DNA from: Roseithermus sacchariphilus
GTDB taxonomy: Bacteria > Bacteroidota > Rhodothermia > Rhodothermales > MEBIC09517
Direction of reading: 5' to 3'
Assembly (NCBI GenBank): GCA_003285105.1
Contig: CP030158.1
Span: forward strand, 4,202,449-4,266,448
Length of the DNA: 64,000 bases
Shown in pieces: positions 34,392 through 42,914 of the stretch. Every line of letters begins with the position of its first letter. The stretch's first letter is position 1. The translations under genes were made by a program, and so were the position numbers. A model generated the notes under the pieces. The model did no database searches, was not told the DNA's origin, and saw only the letters and a list, made by a program, of their open reading frames with translations.

Positions 34392-37013
34392 TCATTTCAT
34401 GAGCACCATGCTGCGGGTCTGCATCTGGTTGCCCTGTGTGAGCCGGTAGAGGTAGACCCCGCTCGACACCGGCGCCCCGGCGTTGTCGCGGCCGTCCCAC
34501 TCGACGGTGTACGTGCCGGCCGGCAAGGCCCCCTGGATCAGCGTCCGCACCTCCTGACCCAGCAGGTTGTAGACGACCAGCGACACCGGCGAGGCCTCGG
34601 CCCGCGTCAGTTCGAAGGCGATGGTCGTCGTCGGGTTGAACGGGTTCGGGTAGTTCTGCTGCAACCGGAAGCCGGTCGGCAGATCGTCCGTACCGTTCGT
34701 GCCGGTGGACAGCGTGGTGCCGTCACTCAGGACGACCACCTTCGTCGCCGTCGGCGTCGTGGTGCCGGCGGGGGTGTACCCGGCCTCGGCCGACGCCTCG
34801 ACCTCGGCGTACACCTCCACGCGCGCCCCGGCCGCGATCTGCTCCAGGTCGATCACCTCGCCCGCGGCATTCACGACGAGCGTGTTTTCATCGACGGCGA
34901 AGGCGGCGGCGTTCAGCGTGATCCGGCCCGAGGCCCGGGCGCTGACCGTCCCGGTGGTGATCAGGTGCTCGACCTGCTTGATGCGCCGGGCCACGAGCCC
35001 GATGCCGGCCACCAGCTCGGCCTTGATCCGCACGTACTGCCCTTCGGCCAGATCCGCGAAGGAGATCTCCGAGCCGTCGTAGCCATAGACCTTCGTGGCG
35101 GCATCGACGTGGAAGGTCAGCCCGAACACGGTGAGCGAATCGGCCCCGATGGTTTCGATCACGCCGGCGATGGAGATCTCCAGCTGCGGCAGATTCAGGA
35201 TGCGGATGTGCTGGGCGATCAGCGTGCCGTCGGCATGCATGATCCCGCGCACGTGCACGATCTGCCCGGCCGCCAGCGCCGACGGATCCACCCGGCCTTC
35301 TCCCTCCTTCACGATCTTCGTCTTCGCCGTGATCTGGAAGGTGTAGCCGAGCACCATCATCTGCCCGTCTCCCACCTCCGTGATCGCTCCGGTGAGGTTC
35401 ACGTTGGCGACGACCGGCACTCGCACCTTGATCTCACGGGCCAGCAGCGAGCCGTCTCCCTGGACGTAGCCCTCCACCTTCGCCATCATCCCGGCGGACA
35501 GGTCCGCCAGCATCAACGGCCGGCCGTAGGCATCCTCGATCTCGGCATTCTCGGGTACGTAGAACTGCAACCCGGCGATGGCGATGAGCCGCTGCTCCAG
35601 GTCGACGCCGGTGATGCGGCCGACGACCTCGACCTCGCGCTCGTCGTCTTCGAGTTTGATGTAGAGGGCGTAGAGGAGTCCGTCGCTACCCAGCTTGGCC
35701 CGGACCTCGACGTAGTCGCCCACGACCAGGTCTTCGGGCGCCAGCCGCCGGTCATCGCCCTTAATGACCGTGGCGGCCGTCAGGTAGAAGGTGATGGTGT
35801 TGACGGTGATGGAGCTGTCCGTGCGGGCCTGCACGTAGCCTTCCGTCTCGACGATCCCTTCGGTGGTGTCCTCATCGTCGTCGTCGTTGATGACCTTGAT
35901 GCGCAGGGCATAGACGGGGCTATCTGCGCGGAACGCGCCCACCACCCGGACCACCTGCCCGGGCATCAGCTCGCTGAAGCGGATCGGGCGGTTGTCCTCG
36001 TCGCGCACCTGCGTCCAGGGCAGCGTGAAGTACTCCGTGTCGCCGACGGTGAGGCTGGTGTCGGTGAGGGCTTCGATGACGCCTTCGACGCGCAGCAGGG
36101 TGAAGCCGGGCAGGTCGTTGTCGTCGTCATCGTCCACCTTGATGCGGACGGCCACCAGCACGCCGCGCTCCGTGTAGAAGAGGCCTTTGACCTCCACCAC
36201 CTGCCCCTCCATCAGCTCGCTGAACCGGATGACGTTGCGGTCGTCATCCATCACGACCGTGAGCGGGGTGACGGTGAACGTCATCTCCAGCACAGTGATG
36301 GTGCTGTCGGTCAGGCCGGTGATGCGGCCTTTGAACTCCACCTCCCGCACGGCACCCGGCGCGTCCCGGCGCTTGACCTCGATCTCGGAGGCGTAGAGCA
36401 CCCCGTCCCGGTAGACGCCTTCGACCTCGACCAGCACGCCGACCAACAGCATCGAGAAGGGCACGTCCACGCCGTGCACCTCCACCTCGGTCCGGTTGGT
36501 GACCCGGAAGGTCTGCCCGACCACGGTGATGGAGGTATCGGTCAGCGCTTCAATCAGGCCTTTGACCTCCACCTCCTCATCGTGGTCGTCCGAGCCGCTG
36601 TCGTCCGAGCCGCTGTCGTCCGAACCGCTGTCGTCTGAGCCGTTGTCGTCCGAGCCGTTGTCGTCCGAGCCGTTGTCGTCCGAGCCGGTCTTGACCTTGA
36701 CCTGCCGGGCGACGTACTCCGTGGCGTTGGGAGCCCGGAGGCCGTGCACCTCCACCCACCAGCCGACTTGCAGATCGGCCCATTGCAGGGAAACCTCCAG
36801 ATCGCTACGCAACTCGGTCGCGTCGGTGAGCATGAACTCGACGTCTCCGACGGTCAGCGTGGTGGAGGTCAGCGCCTGGATACGCCCTTCTACATGGATC
36901 TCGCCGGTCTGCGCCCGGAGCGCGGCGGGGAGCGCGATGGGGAGCGCCAGCATGAGCAGCAGGGCTACGGCCAGCCGGTTCATGTGTCGGGGAAGTCGTA
37001 GTAACCCGTTCAT
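34392..37013 (-). CDS. Secreted DUF5666 nine-repeat protein with type IX secretion C-terminal domain
   Basis: An 873-residue exported protein. A signal peptide covers residues 1-35. Nine tandem beta-rich units of about 65-75 residues follow, each built as [V/L]xGxI-x-LT-[D/S]TS[I/L]TV ... GQ[V]V[E/R]V-G ... AxxIKV; this is the DUF5666 (OB-like) pattern. Between units 1 and 2 is an acidic GSDDN/GSDDS linker of seven pentapeptides. The C-terminal 90 residues contain LQQNYPNPFNPTTTIAFEL and a final YRLTQGNQMQTRSMVLMK, a type IX secretion sorting/FlgD-like domain, so the protein is probably released or attached at the cell surface. Function unknown; adhesion or ligand binding is possible. Confidence 0.85.
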   Translation of the reverse strand: MNGLLRLPRHMNRLAVALLLMLALPIALPAALRAQTGEIHVEGRIQALTSTTLTVGDVEFMLTDATELRSDLEVSLQWADLQVGWWVEVHGLRAPNATEYVARQVKVKTGSDDNGSDDNGSDDNGSDDSGSDDSGSDDSGSDDHDEEVEVKGLIEALTDTSITVVGQTFRVTNRTEVEVHGVDVPFSMLLVGVLVEVEGVYRDGVLYASEIEVKRRDAPGAVREVEFKGRITGLTDSTITVLEMTFTVTPLTVVMDDDRNVIRFSELMEGQVVEVKGLFYTERGVLVAVRIKVDDDDDNDLPGFTLLRVEGVIEALTDTSLTVGDTEYFTLPWTQVRDEDNRPIRFSELMPGQVVRVVGAFRADSPVYALRIKVINDDDDEDTTEGIVETEGYVQARTDSSITVNTITFYLTAATVIKGDDRRLAPEDLVVGDYVEVRAKLGSDGLLYALYIKLEDDEREVEVVGRITGVDLEQRLIAIAGLQFYVPENAEIEDAYGRPLMLADLSAGMMAKVEGYVQGDGSLLAREIKVRVPVVANVNLTGAITEVGDGQMMVLGYTFQITAKTKIVKEGEGRVDPSALAAGQIVHVRGIMHADGTLIAQHIRILNLPQLEISIAGVIETIGADSLTVFGLTFHVDAATKVYGYDGSEISFADLAEGQYVRIKAELVAGIGLVARRIKQVEHLITTGTVSARASGRITLNAAAFAVDENTLVVNAAGEVIDLEQIAAGARVEVYAEVEASAEAGYTPAGTTTPTATKVVVLSDGTTLSTGTNGTDDLPTGFRLQQNYPNPFNPTTTIAFELTRAEASPVSLVVYNLLGQEVRTLIQGALPAGTYTVEWDGRDNAGAPVSSGVYLYRLTQGNQMQTRSMVLMK
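36586..36690 (-). repeat. Seven tandem 15-bp codon repeats (GSDDN/S/H)
   Basis: Seven in-frame 15-base units encoding Gly-Ser-Asp-Asp-Asn/Ser/His inside the DUF5666 protein gene. The variation is at the fifth codon. Such repeats can change copy number by slippage without breaking the frame. Confidence 0.92.
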
Positions 37014-37122
37014 GGTGTTTCTCTCGGTTCGTTTGAGGATTGCACGATGGATGCCGGCCCGTCCGGGAGCGGCCTCAGCCTCTCTTTCGACAAAGCCTGT
37101 GCCAGCCCTCTCCTTCCCCCAG

Positions 37123-37151
37123 AAAAAAACCGAAACATCCCCATTTTTCGG
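37123..37151 (-). terminator. Rho-independent terminator after the Kelch-DUF5683 gene pair
   Basis: On the minus strand CCGAAA (37151-37146) pairs with TTTCGG (37135-37130) across a 10-base loop, followed directly by seven T. The stem is short, but the T-run is strong. It separates the upstream pair from the DUF5666 protein gene. Confidence 0.7.
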
Positions 37152-37299
37152 GCGGATGGGGCTCCTGGCCCCGGTGCATCGACCGGACCGGCTTCATCGC
37201 CCGCCGTACGAAGGGGTGACGTTGCGCACGGGGGTTACACCCCTGTGCAAAGCCTGCACACCGGACGACAACGCCGGGCTATGAGCCTCCGGGGCGGGG

Positions 37300-38124
37300 T
37301 CAGGGGAGCCGCCACCGCAGCCCGCCCTGCCAGCCCGATGCATCCGGGACGACGTAGAGGTCGAGCCGCCGGCGGAAGGCGGGACCGTCGCCCGGCGCCA
37401 CGAGGGCATCCACGTAGCTGACCACCCACACACCGGCGGCTGCGAGGGCGAGGTTGTTGCGCAGCTTGTGCCACCGGTCGAAACGCTGGTAGCGATCGGC
37501 GATGCGGTCCGGCTCGCGCGCGGCGAGGTAGGCGTCTTCGGCGCGGGCGCGGGCCAGGTGAGCGGCGGCGGTGGCCCCGGCCGTGCCGACCCACGCGCCG
37601 AGGAGCCACCGGCCCTTGCGGCGCTCGCCTTTATAGAGCTGCCCCCATCCGGGGACCAGCATGGAGCGCAGCGCCGCGGCGGGCCGCGGGTCCGGGACGA
37701 CCACGTACCGCGGCGGGGCCTCGGTCGGGGAGGCCCCGGCCTCCGGCGGCGTCCAGGTTCGCTTCACCTCCTCGAAGAAGGCGATGATCTTGGGCGAGAC
37801 GAGCAGCGGGTCGAGCGTGAGGTGCGGGTTGAGCGACAGGGCCGCCTCGAACTGCCGGCGGGCCTCCACCTCCTCGCCCTGCGCGTAGGCCACCTGCCCG
37901 AGCAGGGCGTGCAGCTCGGTGAGCTGGTCGAGGCTGAAGCGCTCCGGCTCGGCCAGCGCGGCGCGGGCCTGCTGCTCGGCCTCGGCGTAGGCGAACTGCT
38001 GCAACGCCGCTCGCACGGCAGCCACGACGGCCTCCCCCGGCGCCTGCGCCCGGGCCGGCCCCACGGCCACCGAGGCCACGAGGATCAGCGCCCACCACCG
38101 GAATCCGTGTGCGTGTCCCTCCAT
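37300..38124 (-). CDS. DUF5683-like exported protein with TPR-like N-terminus
   Basis: A 274-residue protein with a signal peptide (ALILVASVAVGPARAQ). Residues 30-120 form a helical TPR-like region (AYAEAEQQARAALAEPERFS, ARRQFEAALSLNPHLTLDP). The C-terminal region carries the DUF5683-type signature SMLVPGWGQLYKGERRKGRWLL, a hydrophobic hairpin near residue 180, and a last hydrophobic segment around 235-250. Membrane association is likely. The function of the family is unknown. It starts 4 bases after the Kelch gene stop, so the two form an operon. Confidence 0.75.
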   Translation of the reverse strand: MEGHAHGFRWWALILVASVAVGPARAQAPGEAVVAAVRAALQQFAYAEAEQQARAALAEPERFSLDQLTELHALLGQVAYAQGEEVEARRQFEAALSLNPHLTLDPLLVSPKIIAFFEEVKRTWTPPEAGASPTEAPPRYVVVPDPRPAAALRSMLVPGWGQLYKGERRKGRWLLGAWVGTAGATAAAHLARARAEDAYLAAREPDRIADRYQRFDRWHKLRNNLALAAAGVWVVSYVDALVAPGDGPAFRRRLDLYVVPDASGWQGGLRWRLP

Positions 38125-38128
38125 CGCC

Positions 38129-39430
38129 TCAACGCACCCGGACGAGCGTCGTCGACAGCACCTCGCTGCCGGCCTGGAGGCGCGCCAGATACACCCCGGC
38201 CGGGGCCGTGCCGCCCCCGTCCCGCTCCCCCGACCAGGCCAGGGTATGCGTCCCGGCCGGCAGGTAGGCGTCGTGCAGCGTGGCGATGCGGCGGCCGTGC
38301 AGGTCGTACACCGCCAGATGCACCGGGGCGGGCTGCGGGAGCAAGAACCGCAGGTCCACGCGCGCACGGAACGGGGTCGGATAGGCGTCCAGGCCCATCG
38401 AGGCGGCCGGCGTCTCCCCGGGCTCCACGGCCACCCCGGTGGGCGTGATCAGTTCCACCGAGGCCAGCACATCCCGATTCCCGCGGGGGCCGCGCCCCCC
38501 CATCACGAAGATCTCCCGCCCGATGGCCACGGCGACGTGGTCCCAGCGCGGCGTGGCCAGCAGCGTCTCCAGCTGCCACCGGCGCGTCTCGGGGTCGAAC
38601 CGCTCCACGTCCGGCAGCGGACCGGACGTGGCCGGGCTGTAGCCACCGATCACGTAGATCCGGCGCTTGAGCGCGACGGCTTGCAGCCATCCCCGGGCGC
38701 GGGGAGCGTTGAACTCCAGAGCCCCCTCGCCCGGCCGGTACCGCTGCACGAGATTCAGCGGCCCGAACAGGCTGACGCCTCCGAACGTGTAGATCGCATC
38801 ATCCAGCGTCACGGCCGCCAGCCCACCCAGGGCCGTGCGGAAGGTCCAGCCGTCGAGCACCTGCCAGTCGCCTTCGTCGTCATCCGACGCGTCATCCGGA
38901 GTGCCGGCCTCCGGCACGTCGTAATACTCCACCGCCGCATCCACGCTGCCGTCTTCCCGGAGGCCGCCGATGGCGAAGATGCGCCGTCCGATCACCACGG
39001 CCGCGAGGCCCACCCGCCGGCGCCGCATGGACTCGCCCTCGGTCCAGCGGCCGGTTCGCGGGTCGAAGACCTCCACGTCGTTGGTCGGACGGCCGTCGGC
39101 ATCGCGCCCGCCGAGCAGATAGATCTTGCCGTCGACCACGACGGCGGCGGCGTGGACGCGGCCCTCGTCGGGAGCCGGCAGGTTCGTCTCCCAGGTGTCG
39201 GTCTTCGGATCGTACCGGACCATGCTGTCGAGGACGCGCCCGCGGGCATCCTCGCCGCCGATCACGAAGATCTTCCCCCCGACCACGGCGGCCGCGGCAC
39301 CGGCACGCGGCTCGGGCATCGGCGTGAGGTACTGCGCCCGGGCGGCCGGCACGGCGGCCGGCGCAGCGGCCCCCAGCAGCGCCAGCAGGAGCGCGCACCG
39401 GATCACCCGATGAGGCAGGATACTACACAT
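38129..39430 (-). CDS. Exported Kelch-repeat protein with C-terminal sorting/FlgD-like domain
   Basis: A 433-residue protein with a signal peptide and about six Kelch units between residues 30 and 340. Each has a V-x-GGKI(F/Y)(V/L)(I/L)GG core and a DPxTxxW end, forming a beta-propeller. The last 85 residues (YPTPFRARVDLRFLLP, VYDLHGRRIATLHDAYLPAGTHTLAW) resemble the FlgD/type IX C-terminal domain. It is probably a surface or periplasmic binding or scaffold protein. ATG 39430 is selected; 39484 would add 18 residues before the signal peptide. It is followed at once by the DUF5683 gene. Confidence 0.82.
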   Translation of the reverse strand: MCSILPHRVIRCALLLALLGAAAPAAVPAARAQYLTPMPEPRAGAAAAVVGGKIFVIGGEDARGRVLDSMVRYDPKTDTWETNLPAPDEGRVHAAAVVVDGKIYLLGGRDADGRPTNDVEVFDPRTGRWTEGESMRRRRVGLAAVVIGRRIFAIGGLREDGSVDAAVEYYDVPEAGTPDDASDDDEGDWQVLDGWTFRTALGGLAAVTLDDAIYTFGGVSLFGPLNLVQRYRPGEGALEFNAPRARGWLQAVALKRRIYVIGGYSPATSGPLPDVERFDPETRRWQLETLLATPRWDHVAVAIGREIFVMGGRGPRGNRDVLASVELITPTGVAVEPGETPAASMGLDAYPTPFRARVDLRFLLPQPAPVHLAVYDLHGRRIATLHDAYLPAGTHTLAWSGERDGGGTAPAGVYLARLQAGSEVLSTTLVRVR

Positions 39431-39503
39431 GCGTGCTGCGCAATTTCTGCGCGCTTGCTTCGGATTCTGTGGGTTGCTCCCCATGATAACGCAAGAGGCG
39501 TAC

Positions 39504-41303
39504 CTACCGCCGCGCGAGCAACGTCGTGAGGTCGAACCGGCGGGTTTCGCTGACGCCGGCCTCGACCTCCAGCGTCGTCTCCCAGGCCCCGAGCGTCGGG
39601 TGCACGAGGCGGAGGGTGTGGCGGCCGGGCGTGAGGATCAGCGGCCGCTCCTGCGGCGGCACGGTGTCCCGGTATTCGTCGTCGACGTACACCTCCGCCC
39701 ACGGCTGCACGTCGAGCGTCAACCGGCCGACGGTCGCCCACAGCGAGACGGTGACGTCGACCACCGAGTCGGGCCGGACTAGGACGGTGTGGGTGTAGGG
39801 AGGAAACTGAGGATGCCGCAGGACGAGCTCGTGGGAGCCGGCGGGCAGCGTCAGGGTGGTGGTGGTCACCCCGATCGAGTCGTCGCCGACGTAGACGGCG
39901 GCCCAGGGGGTGGCGGCCACGCGCACCTGTCCCGGCGCCGGCTCGGCGGCAGGCGGCTCCCCGGCGGCAAGGCGCTCCCCGGCGGCAGGGGGCGCGGCGG
40001 TGGTGTCGCGTGTGGCGGTGGTATCGCGTGCGGTGGCCGGTCCGGCCGCACCGTCGGCGAGCGGCATCGGCGCAGGCGGCGTTCCGTCCTCGGCCGCCAC
40101 CGCCTCCGCGGCGGCCTCGCCCCCGTCGTCGGCGTCTCCGTCGAGCGCGGTCGCGCCGGAGGCGGCCGCCGTGTCCGCCGGCACCGGGGAGTGCCTTGCC
40201 AGCGGGCCGGGCACGGTCGCCGCCGGCTCGTTCACGGCCGGCTCCGTGCGGGTCTGCCACCACACCGCGCCGGCGAGCAGGACGGCCATGACCAGCACGG
40301 CGGCGGACCACCGCCGCCCCCGGAAGCGGCGACCAGCCTCCTCGCGCCCTGCGGCCTCTCCGGCCGCGCGGAGCGGGGGCGATGCCACGATGGCGGGGGG
40401 CGCCGGCGGCGGGGTCGGCACGAGCGGCGGGGTGGACGAGCGATAGGCCGCCGGATCTTCCAGAAAGAGCGCCAGCCGCTCCGCATCCACAGGAAGGCCG
40501 TCGAGCAGGTCCGCCAGCGCGGCGGCGACGGCGTGCGCGGACGGCGGCCGTGCCTCGGGCGCCTTGGCCAGTAGCCGCCCGGTGAGGTCCTTCAGGGCCT
40601 CCGGCACCGTCGAGACGGCCGCGAGCCGCGGCATGGGGTCGTAGTGGACGATGGCATCGAGGAGGGCCGCCGCATCGGCGCCCCGGAAGGCCGGGTGTCC
40701 TACGAGCATCTCGTAGAGGGTCGCCCCCAGCGCGAACAGGTCGCTCGCCGGACCGGGCGGCTCGCCGAGCACCTGCTCCGGCGCCAGGTACGGCATCGTG
40801 CCCCGCACCTCCTCCGCGCCCTCGTCCGCCTCGGCCAGCGAAGCCATCCCGAAGTCCGTGAGCTTCACCCGGCCGTCGTTGCTGAGAAGCACGTTGGAGG
40901 GCTTGAGATCCCGGTGGAGGATGCCCCAGTCGTGGGCGGCGGCCAGCCCCTGCGCCATCTCCCCGGCGATCCAGGCCGCCAGCTCCCAGGGCAGCGCCCC
41001 GCGTGCGATCACGGCCGCCAGATCCGGGCCATCGACGAACTCGGCCGCCAGGTAGACCGTCTCGTCCTCCGCCCCGAAGTCGTAGATGCGCACGACGTTC
41101 GGGTGGTCGATCCGCCCGGCCAGGTCCGCCTCCGTCGTGAACCGGTGCACCGCCTCGGCCTCCCGCGCCAGGGCCGGCCGCAGCACCTTCAGCAATACGA
41201 ATCGCCGGGCCGACGGGTCGTAGGCCTTGTAGACCGTCGTAGCCGGCCCGCGGCACAGCTCGGCGAACGGCTGGAAGGATCCTATGACGTGGCGGTCTCC
41301 CAT
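39504..41303 (-). CDS. Transmembrane Ser/Thr protein kinase with PEGA domains
   Basis: A 599-residue Hanks-type kinase. The cytoplasmic kinase domain (residues 10-265) has a VLLKVL catalytic Lys, HRDLKPSNVLLSNDGRVKLTDFG containing HRD near residue 128 and DFG, and an APEQ motif in the activation segment. The usual glycine-rich loop is weak (CRGPATTVYKAY). A single membrane helix lies near residue 335, then an Ala/Pro/Asp-rich spacer. Two PEGA-type beta domains (about 445-590) lie outside, a layout suggesting envelope sensing. Its start overlaps the end of the sigma54-activator gene by 22 bases, so translation is probably coupled. Confidence 0.9.
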   Translation of the reverse strand: MGDRHVIGSFQPFAELCRGPATTVYKAYDPSARRFVLLKVLRPALAREAEAVHRFTTEADLAGRIDHPNVVRIYDFGAEDETVYLAAEFVDGPDLAAVIARGALPWELAAWIAGEMAQGLAAAHDWGILHRDLKPSNVLLSNDGRVKLTDFGMASLAEADEGAEEVRGTMPYLAPEQVLGEPPGPASDLFALGATLYEMLVGHPAFRGADAAALLDAIVHYDPMPRLAAVSTVPEALKDLTGRLLAKAPEARPPSAHAVAAALADLLDGLPVDAERLALFLEDPAAYRSSTPPLVPTPPPAPPAIVASPPLRAAGEAAGREEAGRRFRGRRWSAAVLVMAVLLAGAVWWQTRTEPAVNEPAATVPGPLARHSPVPADTAAASGATALDGDADDGGEAAAEAVAAEDGTPPAPMPLADGAAGPATARDTTATRDTTAAPPAAGERLAAGEPPAAEPAPGQVRVAATPWAAVYVGDDSIGVTTTTLTLPAGSHELVLRHPQFPPYTHTVLVRPDSVVDVTVSLWATVGRLTLDVQPWAEVYVDDEYRDTVPPQERPLILTPGRHTLRLVHPTLGAWETTLEVEAGVSETRRFDLTTLLARR

Positions 41304-42772
41304 TCCTTGAGCTTGTAGTGCAACCAGCGCCGGGAGACGTCCAGCGAGCGCGCCGTCTCGGAGATGTTGCCTCCGTGGTCCTCCAGCGCCTGCAACACGA
41401 ACCGCCGCTCCATCTCCTTCAGCGTCAGCCCGTGTTCCATCGGATGGAGCGCGTTCGTCTCGGGCAGGCGCAGGTCGGCGCGCGTGATGAGATCCCCGCG
41501 GGCCAGCACGACGGCGCGCTCGATCGTCTTCTCCAGCTCGCGCACGTTGCCGGGCCAGGCGTAGGCCTGCAACGCCTGCATCGCCTCCGGCTCGAACCCG
41601 CGAATGTGGCTGCGCGACTTGACGGCGTACCGGTCCAGGAAGTGGTGCGCCAGCAGGGCCACGTCGCCCCGGCGCTGGCGCAGCGGCGGCAGCTCGATGG
41701 TGATCGTGTCCAGCCGGTAGTAGAGATCCTCCCGGAACTCCCCCGCCTCGATCATCTCCTTGAGCGACTTGTTCGTGGCCGAGATGACGCGAACGTCCAC
41801 CTTCCGGGTCACGTGATCGCCCACGCGCTTGATCTCCCCCTCCTGCAACACCCGCAGCAGCACGGTCTGCATACGCGGGCTCAGATCCCCGACCTCATCG
41901 AGGAAGACCGTCCCGCCGTCGGCGACTTCGAAGAGGCCTTTCTTGTCGGCCGTGGCCCCGGTGAAGGCCCCCTTCTTGTGGCCGAAGAGCTCACTCTCCA
42001 GCAGCTCGTCCGGCAGCGACCCGCAGAAGACCGCGACGAACGGCTGGTCCTTGCGCGGGCCGTTGTAGTGGATGGCGCGGGCCACGAGCTCCTTGCCCGT
42101 GCCGCTCTCGCCCAGGATCAGCACCGAGGCGTCGCTGTCCGTGACGCGGGCCATCAGGTCGAAGACCTCGCGCATGCGGGGGCTCTGGCCGATGATCTCT
42201 CCGAAGCCGTGGATGCGCTGGATCTCGTGCCGCAGCCGCCGGTTCTCGTCGCGCATGGCCTGGTAGAGGCGCGCGTTCTCGATGGCGACGGCGGCCTGGT
42301 TGGCGAAGGCCGTCAGGAACGGCAGGGCCTCGCGCGTGAAGCGGCCGCGCTTGTGGAGGCTGTCCAGGTAGATGGCGCCGATCTGCTGCTCCTTCAGGCG
42401 CAGCGGCACACAGGCGATGGACTGGATCTGCTGGATGATGATGCTCTCGGTGCCGCCGTAGCCGTCGTCCTTGAGCGCCTCGTAGAGCACCACCGGCTCG
42501 CCCGTCTGGAGCACCTTGTAGACGACGCTCTTCGAGAGCCGCTGTACGTCGCCGAGTTGATCCCGGGTGAAGTTGCGCCAGCTCTCGATCTCGAAGCCAT
42601 CGGGGTGGCTGTCCGACTGCAGGAGGATGAACCCTCGTTCGGCTTCGAGGGCTTCCATGGCGATGGTGAGGACCTGCTCCAGGACCCGCTCGGGCTCGCG
42701 GATGGAGTTGATGGCCAGCGCCATCTCGGCCAGGGCTTCGAAGGACGATTGCAGCGTATCGGATGCGTCCAT
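41282..42772 (-). CDS. GAF-domain sigma54-dependent transcriptional activator
   Basis: A 496-residue enhancer-binding protein. Residues 20-165 are a GAF sensor domain (RVLEQVLTIAMEALEAERGFILL, GAIYLDSLHKRGRFT). Residues 190-430 are the AAA+ domain with Walker A GESGTGKELVARAIHYNG near 220, the sigma54-contacting GAFTGA loop near 265 and Walker B GGTVFLDEVGDLS. The C-terminal 45 residues are a Fis-type helix-turn-helix (ISETARSLDVSRRWLHYKLKEW). No response-regulator receiver is present, so the signal enters through GAF, perhaps via the adjacent kinase. ATG 42772 begins the GAF domain. Confidence 0.93.
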   Translation of the reverse strand: MDASDTLQSSFEALAEMALAINSIREPERVLEQVLTIAMEALEAERGFILLQSDSHPDGFEIESWRNFTRDQLGDVQRLSKSVVYKVLQTGEPVVLYEALKDDGYGGTESIIIQQIQSIACVPLRLKEQQIGAIYLDSLHKRGRFTREALPFLTAFANQAAVAIENARLYQAMRDENRRLRHEIQRIHGFGEIIGQSPRMREVFDLMARVTDSDASVLILGESGTGKELVARAIHYNGPRKDQPFVAVFCGSLPDELLESELFGHKKGAFTGATADKKGLFEVADGGTVFLDEVGDLSPRMQTVLLRVLQEGEIKRVGDHVTRKVDVRVISATNKSLKEMIEAGEFREDLYYRLDTITIELPPLRQRRGDVALLAHHFLDRYAVKSRSHIRGFEPEAMQALQAYAWPGNVRELEKTIERAVVLARGDLITRADLRLPETNALHPMEHGLTLKEMERRFVLQALEDHGGNISETARSLDVSRRWLHYKLKEWETATS

Positions 42773-42914
42773 GCGCGCGGCGGGTCTGGCGGTGAGCGTG
42801 TGGGAACGTCCGGGCGAAGGGGGAGCAGGAGGCGTACCGGGGTGGGCGGACCGGCGGAGCCGGAGGCGGGTCCGGCCGGGCACGCCGGCGCACCGCGCCC
42901 CCCGAACCGCACCG

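Noticed and set aside
37042-37055. Sigma54 GG-N10-GC element before the DUF5666 protein gene
   Set aside because: Only the GG and GC dinucleotides and a few flanking bases match; such pairs are frequent by chance in GC-rich DNA.
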